From positions 25,862,851 through 25,926,850 of the forward strand of contig CM051029.1 in the NCBI GenBank assembly GCA_027627225.1: 64,000 nucleotides of DNA, written 5' to 3'. Numbering within the stretch: position 1 is the first letter of the stretch; each line of letters starts with the position of its first letter. Both the position numbers and the translations under genes were made by a program. Of the stretch, positions 47,865 to 61,400 are shown in pieces. Under the pieces are notes generated by a model. The model saw nothing but the letters and a program-made list of their open reading frames with translations, was not told where the DNA came from and did not search any database. The DNA is from Congeria kusceri. Its lineage: Eukaryota > Mollusca > Bivalvia > Myida > Dreissenidae.

Positions 47865-48800
47865 TAAGACTTTGGTACGAAAACTTTAACACAAAATATA
47901 TGAGTAAAGTGGACAGACCTCTGTCAAAATACAAAACAGAGTTATGGGGATTGTTGCAGATGATGCTGGAGTTAATTACATAGATGTATTCCAAGTTTCA
48001 AGTGAAAACCTTATGTAGTTTAAAAATTATAAAACTTTTGAATAAAAACTTTATACTGAAAAATGTGTAAAGGGGTCATAGCCCTGTCAAAATACAAAAC
48101 AGGTTATGCGGATTGTGGCACCTGATGCTGTAGTTAATGATAAAGGTACATTCTAAGTTCAAGTAAATAACCTATCACGTTTTGAAGTTATGAAACTTTT
48201 GAATAAAAACTTAAATCTAAAAATATATGTAAAACAAGATTTTGATAAACACACATGCCCCCGGTTGGTGCTGGAAAGCCCATTTCTTAGTTCAAATTAG
48301 GTCAAGGTCTAAGTGAGGTTGGGTGATATGAGTGGATTGAGGATTGTCATAAGCAAAAACTGTGTAAGTATCCAAGTGTGGTAGCAAGCAGTGTTGGTGC
48401 TAGACGAAACGGTAAAATCTAGTTAACCCAGAAACAGACCATTTGAATTATTCTAAGTGCACATTAGGTCAAGGTCAAGGTAAAAGTGAAGTTGGGTGAT
48501 ATGGTTGTATAGGGAATGGTCATAAGCAACAACTGTGTAAGTATCCAAATGTTGTGGTAAGCGGTATTGGTGCTAGACGAAGCGGTAAAATCTACTTAAC
48601 CTTGTTACGGACTGACGGACGGAAGGACGGACGGACAGGACAATCACTATATGCCTCCCGCATCAAGATGCCGGGGACATAAAAGGGCATGACTCTGCCA
48701 AAATGCAAACCTAAGATATGGGGAATGTGGCACTTAATGTTGAAGTTGATGACAAAGGTACAATGCACGTTTAAAGTGAATAATTTTTGTAGTTTCGAAG
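47865..48800. repeat. Composite dispersed repeat region
   Basis: Three to four diverged units of about 130 bases (AAACTTTTGAATAAAAACTTTA, GATTGTGGCACCTGATGCTG types) at 47865-48240, with a further related piece at 48685-48800. Between them are two tandem units of about 175 bases (48257-48425, 48430-48600; GAAGTTGGGTGATATG and GTAAGTATCCAA blocks). A GACGGACGG run with a GCCTCCCGCATC tail (48605-48690) follows. Same architecture as the array at 58985-60955. Confidence 0.6.
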
Positions 48801-48889
48801 TTACAAGGTCAGACGCGGACGCCTACGCTGGGTCGAGTAGAAAAGCTCACCTATCATTCGAAACCGAGCTAAAAATGAGTTAGGTATTG

Positions 48890-49855
48890 CAACCTGCCAT
48901 GACGTTCTAGATCTAACCTGGATAAACTGTGTTAATTTAAACATTTTAATAGCTGTGTAGCCGAATTATTTGTGTACTAGAATTTCGGTACATGTGATGC
49001 AATGTTTATGGTGATTCCCATGCACACGTACGATCAAACAATTCATTTCTGAACGGGGACTTGGTAAAATAAATGTATTATGCGCTGATTCGATACTCGG
49101 AAACATTTGTAGTCAAATCAAATCTAGTTGTTTCATTATTTCATGTAAAATTTATGGAAATAATGTCCGCTCACGTGCTATGTACATACGTCTAGTTATT
49201 TGATTGGAAATGATCATGCATTTGATTAACCTACGGTCTTATCAATAGTTAATATAAATGTTCGATTCGCAGGTGTTAGGTATGCGATATCATACATTAA
49301 AATGATAATGAACGTCAAATTGGCATTAATATATGTGTAAACGTAATATATATAACAATGGAAAGCGTTATATACAGTAAAAGACATTATTAACATTTAA
49401 ATGACCGAATACATAATATGGTTAAACAGTGATTGGAATTTCACTTATTCAGACAGTAAAATACATGCACATATTTGATTTTAAATAATGCTGACTTTTG
49501 ACAAATGCTCGGTTGTCAACCCATGGGCCTAATATATTTTATGCGTTAGAAAGTTGAAATTGGTCAAAGTATGGCTCGACGTAAGCGTTAAGAGTTTTAA
49601 AATATTAAATACCGTTTGGTGTGTTGTTACATGTGTAATCAACAAAGCTGTCCAATGCATGAGTGTTCAAATACTATTATAACACGATACTCGCTAAGAT
49701 TTCTAAATGCAAAGAACAAAGTTATCGTTGTAAACTACCCACTAAACAACGCAAAAAGTAGTCCAGATTCTGTGCGGAGCGTAGTAAAATGTAGTTCTTA
49801 TTACAATTGCAAAAATATTTGTAAAATCATGTTAAAATCGAAACAATTTCCGCAT
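48890..49855. other. Gene-free stretch
   Basis: No exon or repeat that I can support. A 115-codon open frame at 49616-49963 has no recognisable motif and is not called. Confidence 0.35.
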
Positions 49856-49859
49856 TATC

Positions 49860-49978
49860 GTTGTTTATCGGCCAATAAACAACTCTTGGCCATTAAGCCA
49901 CTTGGACTAACGCACTCGTGGTTTAATTCCTACGCATCAGAACTTCAAGTCGTTGTTTATTGACCGATAAACAACGAC
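49860..49978. repeat. Two related palindromes (GTTGTTTATCGG)
   Basis: 49860-49883 (GTTGTTTATCGG/CCAATAAACAAC) and 49949-49978 (GTCGTTGTTTATTGA/CCGATAAACAACGAC) are each near-perfect palindromes and are also inverted copies of each other, separated by about 65 bases. Confidence 0.8.
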
Positions 49979-50255
49979 AAATCGAACAATATTTTTTAAC
50001 AAAAAGGAATTTGATGTTTTGTAAACCCGTGATGAAAATTTCAATGATTACTACAAATGCTGCCAGTACCAGTATAACGTACCAATAACATGTAACAACA
50101 ATAGAGGCATACGTTACTTTGCACATATACATACAAATAATCATGTATATGTTTAGCACGTCATACTTACGCATTACTCGTACAGCTTATAAGTGTACAA
50201 AGAGTGGTAGTCCTCAGTACTTAAATAGGCCTTACTTATTATCAGGAGCTACGAT

Positions 50256-51476
50256 GTATATTATGTGGATATTCTCTGTACAATTACACAAGTTACATTG
50301 ATATATTATGTGGATATTCTCTGTACAATTACACAATTTACATTGATATATTATGTGGATATTCTCTGTACAATTACACACACAAAATTTACATTGATAT
50401 ATTATGTGGATATTCTCTGTACAATTACACAATTTACATTGATATATTATGTGGATATTCTCTGTACAATTACACAATTTACATAGATATATTATGTGGA
50501 TATTCTCTGTACAATTACACAATTTACATTGATATATTATGTGGATATTCTCTGTACAATGACACAATTTACATTGATATATTATGTGGATATTCTCTGT
50601 ACAATGCCACAATTTACATTGATATATTATGTGGATATTCTCTGTACAATGACACAGTTTACATTGATATATTATGTGGATATTCTCTGTACAATGACAC
50701 AATTTACATTGATTATGTGGATATTCTCTGTACAATTACACAATTTACATTGGTATATTATGTGAATATTCTCTGTACAATTACACAATTTACATTGTAT
50801 ATATTATGTGGATATTCTCTGTACAATTACACAATTTACATTGATATATTATGTGGATATTCTCAGTACCATTACACAATTTACATTGATATATTATGTG
50901 GATATTCTCTGTACAATGACACAATTTACATTGATATATTATGTGGATATTCTCTGTACAATGACACAATTTACATTGATATATTATGTGGATATTCTCT
51001 GTACAATGACACAATTTACAATGATATATTATGTGGATATTCTCTGTACAATGACACAATTTACATTGATATATTATGTGGATATTCTCTGTACAATTAC
51101 ACAATTTACATTGATATATTATGTGGATATTCTCTGTACAATGACACAATTTACATTGATATATTATGTGGATATTCTCTGTACAATTACACAATTTACA
51201 TTGATATATTATGTGGATATTCTCTGTACAATTACACAATTTACATTGATATATTATGTGGATATTCTCTGTACAATGACACAATTTACATTGATATATT
51301 ATGTGGATATTCTCTGTACAATTACACAATTTACATTGATGTATTAAGTGGATATTCTCTGTACAATTACACAATTTACATTGATATATTATGTGGATAT
51401 TCTCTGTACAATGACACAATTTACATTGATATATTATGTGGATATTCTCTGTACAATTACACAATTTACATTGATA
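50256..51476. repeat. 45-bp minisatellite, about 27 copies
   Basis: Unit TTACATTGATATATTATGTG GATATTCTCTGTACAAT(T/G)ACACAAT. The main polymorphism is T or G at one site, and a few units carry indels. The unit is a multiple of three and lacks stops in several frames on both strands, giving open frames up to 256 codons. There is no start context, flanking exon or splice evidence, so these are treated as repeat artefacts. Confidence 0.93.
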
Positions 51477-53507
51477 TTTCCTTATAAATTGATAAAGTAA
51501 ACAATCATATGTCAGAGTTAAAGTGAAAAACTGTATTTGAATAATTATATTTGATATTTGGATGTTTTGTATGGTGCATGCATTATTTATACATAATAAT
51601 AAATATTGTATTACATTTAAAGCGGTATACCGAACGGTCGTACTCGACAGTATACGCTAAACTCTGAGTAGCTATTATTTTGACATAAACGTGTAGGTTC
51701 ATGTGCATTTACGTATATTATCATGGTTGTCTTCTTTGTTTCTTTAGTGTTTTCGCGATGTTGTATTTGATCTATGTAAGTTTATAAGCGTATAACATAA
51801 CGTATTATCGGTGTTCTGATTTAGTGTACATGTACATTTAAATACATAATACTCGTACTCGTGTCTGATCGCCGTTTTATCAGCATACATATTATTTTTC
51901 ACCTATCTACGTTAAAATTTATTGTACAATTAAATTTAAAGACAGTTTAGCGTTTGCTTCATCTGCAGTTGGCACACTCTTATTAACAACTAAACACTTA
52001 TATTTTTAAACAAGCGACCTATTGCTATACACAACTTTAAACATACAAAACAAAAAGTGCAGAATACATTTGATTGCCGCTAATTTCTATTGGCTCCATT
52101 ATCGAGAAAGCACTCAAACCGAGCACCCAAATGACAAGCGTCATCGTACAACGACGTTTTAACGTTTCATCCAGCAAATGACCAGTGTCAATAAAACAAA
52201 ATTTTTTGACAGCGGCCAAAACGTCTTTACACGACCAGGTGAAGTCATTTGTCAGCCTTATTGACACTAATATAGGTTACCTGGTGGTAATTTCTAACGT
52301 AACGGTTACGTAATGTGTATCGTGTATCAAGGTCTAATAAGTCACCAGAATTGTCAATTGTCCTCATTATAAACCGATATCGATTAACCACATACATATC
52401 TTAATGTTCGTTCTTTTTTTTGAAACGCATTACCAGTACTGAAATTCAACTGTAAAGTTTAACCTATGTATAATAGTTTGCAATGTTGTTTTGTTTTGCT
52501 AAGAAAACACGGATATCTAAATTTTTATTGATTAATACAAAAATAGACAAAGGGTACACAATAATATTTAGTATTAACATTAATATATCAAAACACTTTA
52601 TTTAACTATTAACTAGTAGGACTAATTGTAACAAAAAAATGTATACAATTCTTATCAAATGCGTCTTTTTTATTATATTTTGTTTAAAAATATTTGTTCT
52701 GTCATCAAATATTATAATAGTCAATTTATACAATGTTTTTTATTATCAGTTTACCATTATTTCTAATTTTTTAAACATTTCTTTACTTAAACAATTATGT
52801 CCAGAATATTTTGATAAAAATATTTAAAATCAATAATAAAAACACATACATGCAATGTTTCAAAACTATGTTAAATGTTAAATATACTTAATATAAAGAA
52901 AATTGTATTTCATCACATTTGCTAAAATGACACATAAATCAAACAGCATCATACATGTAAGTATATTACAATATTACAAAATGACACTTAAAATCATATA
53001 GAAACATACATGTTAGTGTATTACAATTTTAAAAACATAAAGAAAAAAAAGAAATAAGTTTTATGAAAGAAACAAAGAAATCAGTACCATGTTTAGTAAC
53101 TGGAATCAACATAAAATAATACTAATAAAATGATTGCGTCAAAGGAAATAAACTCAAGTCATACGATTGATATATCGGGTCAAAGTGTTAATTTTAAAAA
53201 CAAAACATAAATAAATTAAAACATATTAAACTTGTACATTGTACGTAAGACAGAAAACTGTTTCTGCTTTTTTTCGTAGAAGAAAACTCGTTGAGCTTGC
53301 TAAATTGTAGACATATTTGGGAAGTGTTTTCGTTTAGCAATACACGATACTTTCAACACTGTGCTTTAGGACTCTCTTAATAAAAACATAGTCGTACATA
53401 TTTCCTAGAGAAAAACTTGTGATTAAAACACTTGCAAACTGTTTAATTTGAACTGCTCTTGGTCTATGTTTGGGAACTGTTCCCGCGCTTTAAATGTATG
53501 GGACCAT
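51477..53507. other. Gene-free stretch between the minisatellite and gene C
   Basis: AT-rich, no exon recognised. The part next to 53507 should hold the 3' untranslated region of gene C, but no nearby AATAAA is clear. Confidence 0.35.
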
Positions 53508-53694
53508 TTAACACTGGCTTGTAGGATCGACGTCGTACAAGTTCTCGGGGGCCGGAACGCGTTGTGTGTCCACATCTGGCACCTGAGGATTAAGGTCTTG
53601 AAGGGTCAGGTTTTGGACCGGGTTGGAAGGAGCAGGCTCAACTCGGAACCGAAACACATGATTCTTCGGGCCTTCAAACAGCGATCCGGTAGCT
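53508..53694 (-). CDS. Gene C exon: cytoplasmic tail and stop
   Basis: R-A-T-G-S-L-F-E-G-P-K-N-H-V-F-R-F-R-V-E then Pro/Asp/Gln-rich sequence ending D-P-T-S-Q-C and TAA at 53508-53510. Acceptor TTTCAG. Confidence 0.87.
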
Positions 53695-55325
53695 CTGAAA
53701 CGTCAATGTGAAAACACAGGTCAATAACTAAATAAGAGCCTTATGCGCATACAACTTTAATGTTTAGTTTAACATATATCACCTTGTTAGTGCCTATGAT
53801 GATAGTATGTGAAAAGACAGCTCAAGAACTAAATAAGAGACTAATGCGTATAGAACTTTTAACAAAGAATATGACATAAAATAACGACTAAATATGCTTT
53901 TACCCGCATATTGTCATACAGTGGTACGCGTCTTTAGTTCCTTAACTGACATACATTATCAATAATCTGTTTTAACAAAGAGTCCAATCTATACATACGT
54001 GTAGTTGCATTAGTAAAATCAATCGAACTGACAAAGAAATCTATCCATCCATGTGCACAAGTACATTACATGTACGTTTCTAAAGGTATACCAGACATGC
54101 ACCTGGGTCCATGTTCAAGGAACATCTTAAGTGTTTATTAACATATTTCCACTGAAGTTAACAATTTCAAAATGGTATATTAAAAAAAAACTATTTATAC
54201 ATTAGTGAATCTTTTTATGTTTATATGAACAAACAATAAAACTGTAGGCGATAATTAATAAACACTTAGCACAATGCACTGTACAAATGAAATAAAAAGT
54301 TAAATCAAATGTTTATTTTAAAGTTAAGAATACGATATAACTTAAGATGGTTCTGGAATACCACCACAGGTAACTGTATAACAGAACTTTGGTGAGAAGT
54401 AAATGTTGAAATATCAACAAAATCAACAAAATATTCACTACATTTGAACTCACCTTTCATTCCAAATTTATAACACTTTAAAACATTGCATTTGTTTATG
54501 ATTGTTGATTTGTAATGAATAACGGTAATATTTATATGAATCCATTACAAAATTGACGGAACAGCAACCGAATCCGTGGTTACAACAGTACCCGCCAACT
54601 GTCCTAACAACTTTGACGCCTACTGTCCAACCTCTGTACGCAGCAGGCACAAGCGACAGGTCGTCGACAATCCGGTCATATTTATTCACCTTAATTATGT
54701 TAATCCAGTTTTAGAGCGACGTACTAGCAACCGAATCCGTGGTAAACCAGTGCCGGTCCACTGTTCCAACAACTTGACGCCTACTGCCTTTCAACAGTAC
54801 AGGGCCCGTATTTATAAAGATACTTAACATTAGTTAAAATAAGTCAAAATTAGAATCTGTGTTTCAAACACTATGCTTGGAATATTAGCATGACAAATGC
54901 TAAATATTTACACACTTGGAATTATCATGATTGCAAGTTCTTCGTCTAAATCTTCAAACAAGACATTTCTTTGACGGGAAACTCAAATTCACAATTTCAG
55001 AATTTTAATATTTTTATTATTTTTCAACTAAGATTCTGTATAGATACCAGCCCTGAGAAGGAAAAAGCGACTTAAACCGCACCTAGCCCGCAAAGCTTTC
55101 TTGGCCTGCAGGTGTTTGTAGAGGAAAAATCCCGCCCCTATTCCTGCTGCTATGGCAACGGCTGCCCCAATGGCGGCTCCGATTGCAACGCTGACAGTGT
55201 TGTCCTCCTTGTCTTCTTGCTCTTGACATTCTGCAAGTAAACTGAGCCCCTATATAAAATGCTCAGATTATTTAGCGTTTGAGTTGTGATAGTTTATAAA
55301 ACACATACTGAAGCAGCGGTAGAGC

Positions 55326-55421
<96 letters not shown>

Positions 55422-58400
55422 TGTGTGTGTGTGTGTGTGCGTGCGTGTGTGAGTATCTTTATTTAACCATAGAAGATTTGACAGCTTCGGCTAATTTTCG
55501 CGTAAAAATAATTAATCATCTTATAAATGATATGTTAATAATAAGCAAATGGTAAATGTAAAGAAAGTTTATACATTATGCTTTAAAGATATTTCCGAAA
55601 AAGACAAGCATAGTTCGGAGTAATTATGCATAGTTCATAATAAGTATGAGACTTGTTAACTTTTTTGTCAAACTGCGCGTGTACTTATTACATGAATATA
55701 TATACATTATATTGGCAATTGCTGAAACATGTATGCAAAACAAGGCAAACATTTGAGTGGAACCATAACGTACGACACATATTTAATACTGTTGTTAAAC
55801 GTCGATAAAATATAGATGCATATCTATCATACCAGATATGTTGGTGTTCCGCTGCCATTCAGTGGTGTCTATGGCAACATCACAGAAACGGCAGTCGTCA
55901 GTGGGGTTCACAGCTTGATCTGCATAGCACTCTCCGCCAATGAAACAGTGGCCGTTCTGCAAACACATAGACGAATTACATAGTTTTAGTTAAAGTAATG
56001 ACAACTTTTACACAAAGGACGTGGGGCAGAACGCTGATTTCGCGTAACGCTCGACGTACAAATAATACATCATTATGCCGATATCACAGTGCTGGTTAGG
56101 CAACTACAGCAGTTAAACACTTTAGCAAAATAAAACAGAAAACATATACTTTATATAAACATGTATTTTAAATGTTCATTAACATTGTGTTTTACGTGTT
56201 ATTGTGTACCGACCAAACACGTTTTCTGAATAGTGTTTTAAATGATTAGCATCCATTTTATTTCGTTAGCATTAAATCAGGGGTAAATGTGGATACCGCC
56301 AAGGTCCATTCGCTGTTGGTTCTATTCACATGACAGTGCTGGCAGTGTAGGCTGGACGATGTACCGTTCATATAGCACGTATTGTCTATCAAGCAATAAC
56401 CGTCCTGAAACACAAAAATGTCAAAATTGTCACTCGTATGGGGATTTATTAAACTACTTAAATGCCAGATACGTGCACAGTCCAATTAATGGTAAATTAC
56501 AACCAACAGACGACTGTGATCCATGTGATTTTGTTTCGATCTAAAACCACGTATGTACAAACATATATACAAATTCAGCTGCAGATCAGCTGGAGAGAAA
56601 CACTTACTAATACATATGTAACAATACTTTATTTAAGGCAAGTGTCTGAATGACAATAACATACCGCACATACCGAACAACAAGAAATAAACACGAATCA
56701 CAAAATATGTATAATACTGGGATAACTGCCTTGGACGGATCATTTCACTCGTATATGCATTTGATTGTTTTCAAATATTTGGCTAGTGTATGTATGTCCA
56801 AAGAGGTTGTATGGTCTTCAATGGCCACTATTTTTAAGGAAAGATATGTTAGAAAAGTAAAACGTAATACATCATACCCTTTGCGACCATGAGAACTGGT
56901 CCTGACCGACGTCACAGTACAAACAATCTTCCGGCGACGTCTTGTTTTCACCGTCTAGATAGCACTGGCCGTCCACGCTACAGGCGTCCGTCTGAAACGA
57001 AAAACGTTTATAACGTAAATAACAACATATATAGCTCAGACACAATGACCTGCAACGTTTCGAAGCGTCAAACACTATATTACATAATCACGCGCTTAAA
57101 TCGTTTCCTTTATTTATACACGCTTTCGATGCCATAACTTACTGCATTATCAGGGGCATGCTCATACATGTTTAATTCCAGTACGGAAACTAATCTCCAA
57201 TTCCTCGTAACGGACTTATAATATATTATTATACCTCACCCTTCTGTTCTCCTTCTTTGTTCATATAAAAACGGAGCAGTCAATAATTGGAAATATCATA
57301 GTGCAATATCGTCCGCTATGACGCCTTGGGCAAACAGTATTTCCTCGGGTTGGCAAAATACCTTATCGCCCTTACATAATGCAGCATTTATATAATCAGA
57401 CATATTAATATCTATATATGGGAATATGACACGATGATCGTGGTCGTATCATACTGGCATGGCTCGTGTACATACACCATATATATGCATGAACGACACA
57501 AGAGTTGTAAAGCTTGGAGATAAACAAATAGCAACGATGAATATGAGTATACGAGGTTAATGCATTAACTCACTGGACATACTGGTCATACAATATTTTA
57601 AAAACGAACATAAAGCTTAAAATAAAGTTAACGTATTTACTGCAAACTGCTTGAAAAAGAAAATCCTATTAAATATGGAGCAATTAATAAAATCATTCCT
57701 AGAATTCGTGCAATTTCCCTAAACTGAGACAAAAAAGTCGTCCAACTATCTGATTGCACACATATATAGAAGGTATATTTATTTTCTCTGTTAAGTTTAT
57801 AACGCTATGGTGTTCATAGTATTTCGATTAAATAGCGTTTGTTCCGTCGGTGTAAGACCACGAAACAACATGATTGTAAAGTAAACAAAAATGAATAATA
57901 CAATAAGCAGAACGCCCATGCTAATAAATATTCTTACCCTCTGAGACCATGTATGTTTATCTTCCGTCGGGTTACACTCCACTTTGCAGTTTGTGGTTGA
58001 AATGTTGCCTGCCGGGTAACATGTTCCACCTATGTCGCAGTAACCGCTCTAAGGAGTAAATAAGAGATACTATAGCTGTTATTTAAAAGGGAACATGAGC
58101 ATGTCTACTTTATGACTGTTTTATTTGATTATAAAGAAAGACAGACAAACAGACAGTCCTATATTCGAAGAATGCAAAACTAAGAAATATGTTAAATAGC
58201 TTTAATTTCACGCCAAATCAGAGGCATTTTATATACTGCATATATTTTAATCACGTTTGGATGATTCGGAGAACAAGGGAGACAAAATAATAAGCAATCA
58301 TAAGAATTACTTTAGATAAACATATAAATATAATACATTTTATATACAAATATTAATCGAACGTTACAGCGTTTATTAAAGATACTAGGTAGAAGGGGAA

Positions 58401-61400
58401 GACACTAAACGACTCACTGTTACTCGATTTATAATGTCACTTAAGCAAACCCAAGACAGACAGTACAGCACAATGTGTACGATGGTTAATGTATGTATAT
58501 GGGACATTTAATTTGGCGGCATTTAGTCAAGTAAAAATGAAGGCACATTGAATTTGCATCGATCAACTGTAGTTGACTTATAAAACATACTAACACCAGC
58601 TGCATCAGCAGAACAGTAGTTCTTATTAACAGCCAAGGCATGGCAAGTGATCTATTTCCAGTACAATACAGTTACAAAAAAAACAAGGATATCAGTGAAC
58701 TGATGGATGCTCCCCAATGCGCTTTGCTAAGTAATGGGAAAGCAATCAGAAGAGAAGAGTCCAGACAAGAATTGTGCTCTATATATTAATTTCAGCGATC
58801 ATCAAACTCCCATAACTGTAGGCCAAGTCAGCACAATAATAAAAGTAAGTTTGGATGCAAGGTAAAGGTCATGGCTAGGAATTGCACTAAAGTACAACTT
58901 AAGTTAAGAAATAGCCTTTTTAGTTATTCATCAGGATATTTAAGAATACTGACACTGAACAGAAGTTTATTTATATAAGTGAAAAATAAACAGTAACCTT
59001 GACCCCCACCTATCCCATATGCAATCGCAAGTGAGGTTTCAACATAAAATATATACATTTGAAGTAACATTACAAAACCCTCATTCATACTTTAGCTGTT
59101 GAGCGCAAATTGTTTGTTTTATTTTTGGTAATGGTGGCCTTGACCCACCCACCCATAATGCAATTCCAAACGAGGTCTCAATATAAGGTATCTACATATG
59201 AAGTTTCATTAAAATATCGATATTCGTTCTTAAGTTATTGGGTGGAAACCCATTATATATTTAGTAACAATGACCATGACCCCACCCACCCCATATGCAA
59301 GGTCTAGGTAATAATGTATCTACATATGAAGTTTTATTAAAATATCTGAATTTATCTTCTAGGTATTGAGCGGACTTTGCTATTCTATTTTTAGTAACGG
59401 TGACCTTGATCTTGAACCCACCCACCCCATATGAATTCCTAAGTGTGGCCTTGAAATAAGATATCTATGTATGAAGTTTCAGAATTAAAAATATCTCAAT
59501 GTGTTCTCTAGTTCTTGAATATAAACCGTTTTTCCAATTTTACTGACGGTGACCTTGACCTTGACCCCACCCACCCCAATCTAAAGCGAGGTCTCAATAT
59601 AAGGTGTCTACATTATGAAGTTTCATTAAAATATCCCAATGCGTTCTTAAGTTATTGAGCAGAAACCGTTTTTCTATTTTTAGTAATGGTGACCTTAGCC
59701 TTGACCCCACCCCATTAGCAATCCCAAGCGAGGTCTAAATAGGAGATGTCTACATATGAAGTTTCATAAAAATATCTCAATGCGTTCAAGTTATTGAGCG
59801 GAAACATTTTTTTTCTAAAAATGACCTTGACCCCACCCACCCCATCAGCAATCCCAACGAGCTCTTAATATCTTAATATAAGGTATCTACATATTAAGTT
59901 TCATTAAAATATCTCAATGCGTTCTTGAGTTATTGAGCATAAACCGTTTTTCTATTTTTAGTAACAGACACCTTGACCCCACCCACCCCATATGCAAAAC
60001 CAAGGGAGGCCTCCATATGAGATATCTATGTATGAATTATCATTAACATATGTCGATGCATTCTCAAGTTATGGAGCCGAAACCATTTTTCTATCTTTAG
60101 AAATGGTGACCTTGAACCCACCTACCCCATATGCAATCACAAGCGAGGTCTCAAAATGAGGTATCTATGTATGAAATTGCATTAAAATATCTCAATGCGT
60201 TCTCAAGTTATTAAGTGAAAACCGTTTTTCTTTTAGTAACGGTGACCTTGACCCCATCGAATCCATATTCGATCCCAAGCGAGGTCTCGCTATAAGGTAG
60301 CTATGTATGAAGTTTCATTACAACAGCTCAATCCTAACTTGAGTTAGAGAGCGGAAAAGAGAAGTTTTGCACTAAATACTTATTTCAGAAATCTTTAACG
60401 TCCCATAACTCTTAGAAAAATCATTAAAGTGAAAAATTCTGGTTCTGTGCACACCTCCTCTGGGTAATGAAGCTTCCTGTAAAGTTTTATTGAATTCCGG
60501 CCAGTAGTTGTGTAGAAATAGACATAACAAGAATTTTGCACTAAATGCTTTTTTTGAATATTCGAAGTCCCATAACTCTGACAAAATATTGATGCGGAAC
60601 GCCCTGTTTCAGTGCACACCTCCTCTGGGTAATAAAGCTTCTTATCAAGTTTTATTGATTTCTGACCAGTAGTTGTGTAGAAATAGACCGGACAAGTAAT
60701 TGTGCACTAAATTATTTCAAAAATCTTCGAAGTCCCAAAACTCTGATAAAAATCATTAAAGCAGAACCTCTTGGTTCAGTGCATACCTCCTCTTGGTAAT
60801 AAAGCTTCCCATGAAGTTTCATTGAATTCTGGTCAGTTGTTGCTGAGAAATACTCTGGACAAGAAAACGGGACGGACGGACGGAAGGACTGACGGACGGA
60901 CAAAGCGGCGACTATATGCTCCCCAGAAAATATTTCGGGGAGCATAAAAAAAAGAAACAGTCAAAACACAAAAATGTGGTACCGCATTGGAAGGGTCAAT
61001 GTACAGTATTATTGGCATAAAGCGGTAAACTAGCTCACCGACACCCAGGAAAATGTAAATATAAATTAAAAGTCAAGCATGTTTCATACCTTGAGTGTCC
61101 AAGAGAACTTTTGCACGGCTGGGTCACACGTATGGCATTCATCCACATCTGAGTAGTTACCATAGCAAACGTTGTCAATGAGACAGTATTGTGGCTAAAA
61201 TAGGAATTAAAATTATTACAAAATAAAATTGTTCATTTTAGTATAAAATAGTAAATGACACATACATGTAACATTTAATATAGGCTTGATAGTGTTTAAT
61301 GTTATTTTACATTAATAGTTTGGAAATGTATAATTACACGCCAATTTTACCTTATTTTTAGCTGTAAAACATTGGCTTTCCCATAGAATATTATGTTTGA

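Noticed and set aside
49616..49963. 115-codon + strand open frame
   Set aside because: No motif, no splice-site support, and it ends in a palindromic repeat.
50232..51487. Open frames up to 256 codons, some looking cysteine-rich, over the 45-bp array
   Set aside because: Several frames on both strands are equally open because the unit has no stops; no exon context.
55286..55555. Cys/Val/Arg repeat open frame
   Set aside because: Encoded by the GT/GTGC microsatellite.
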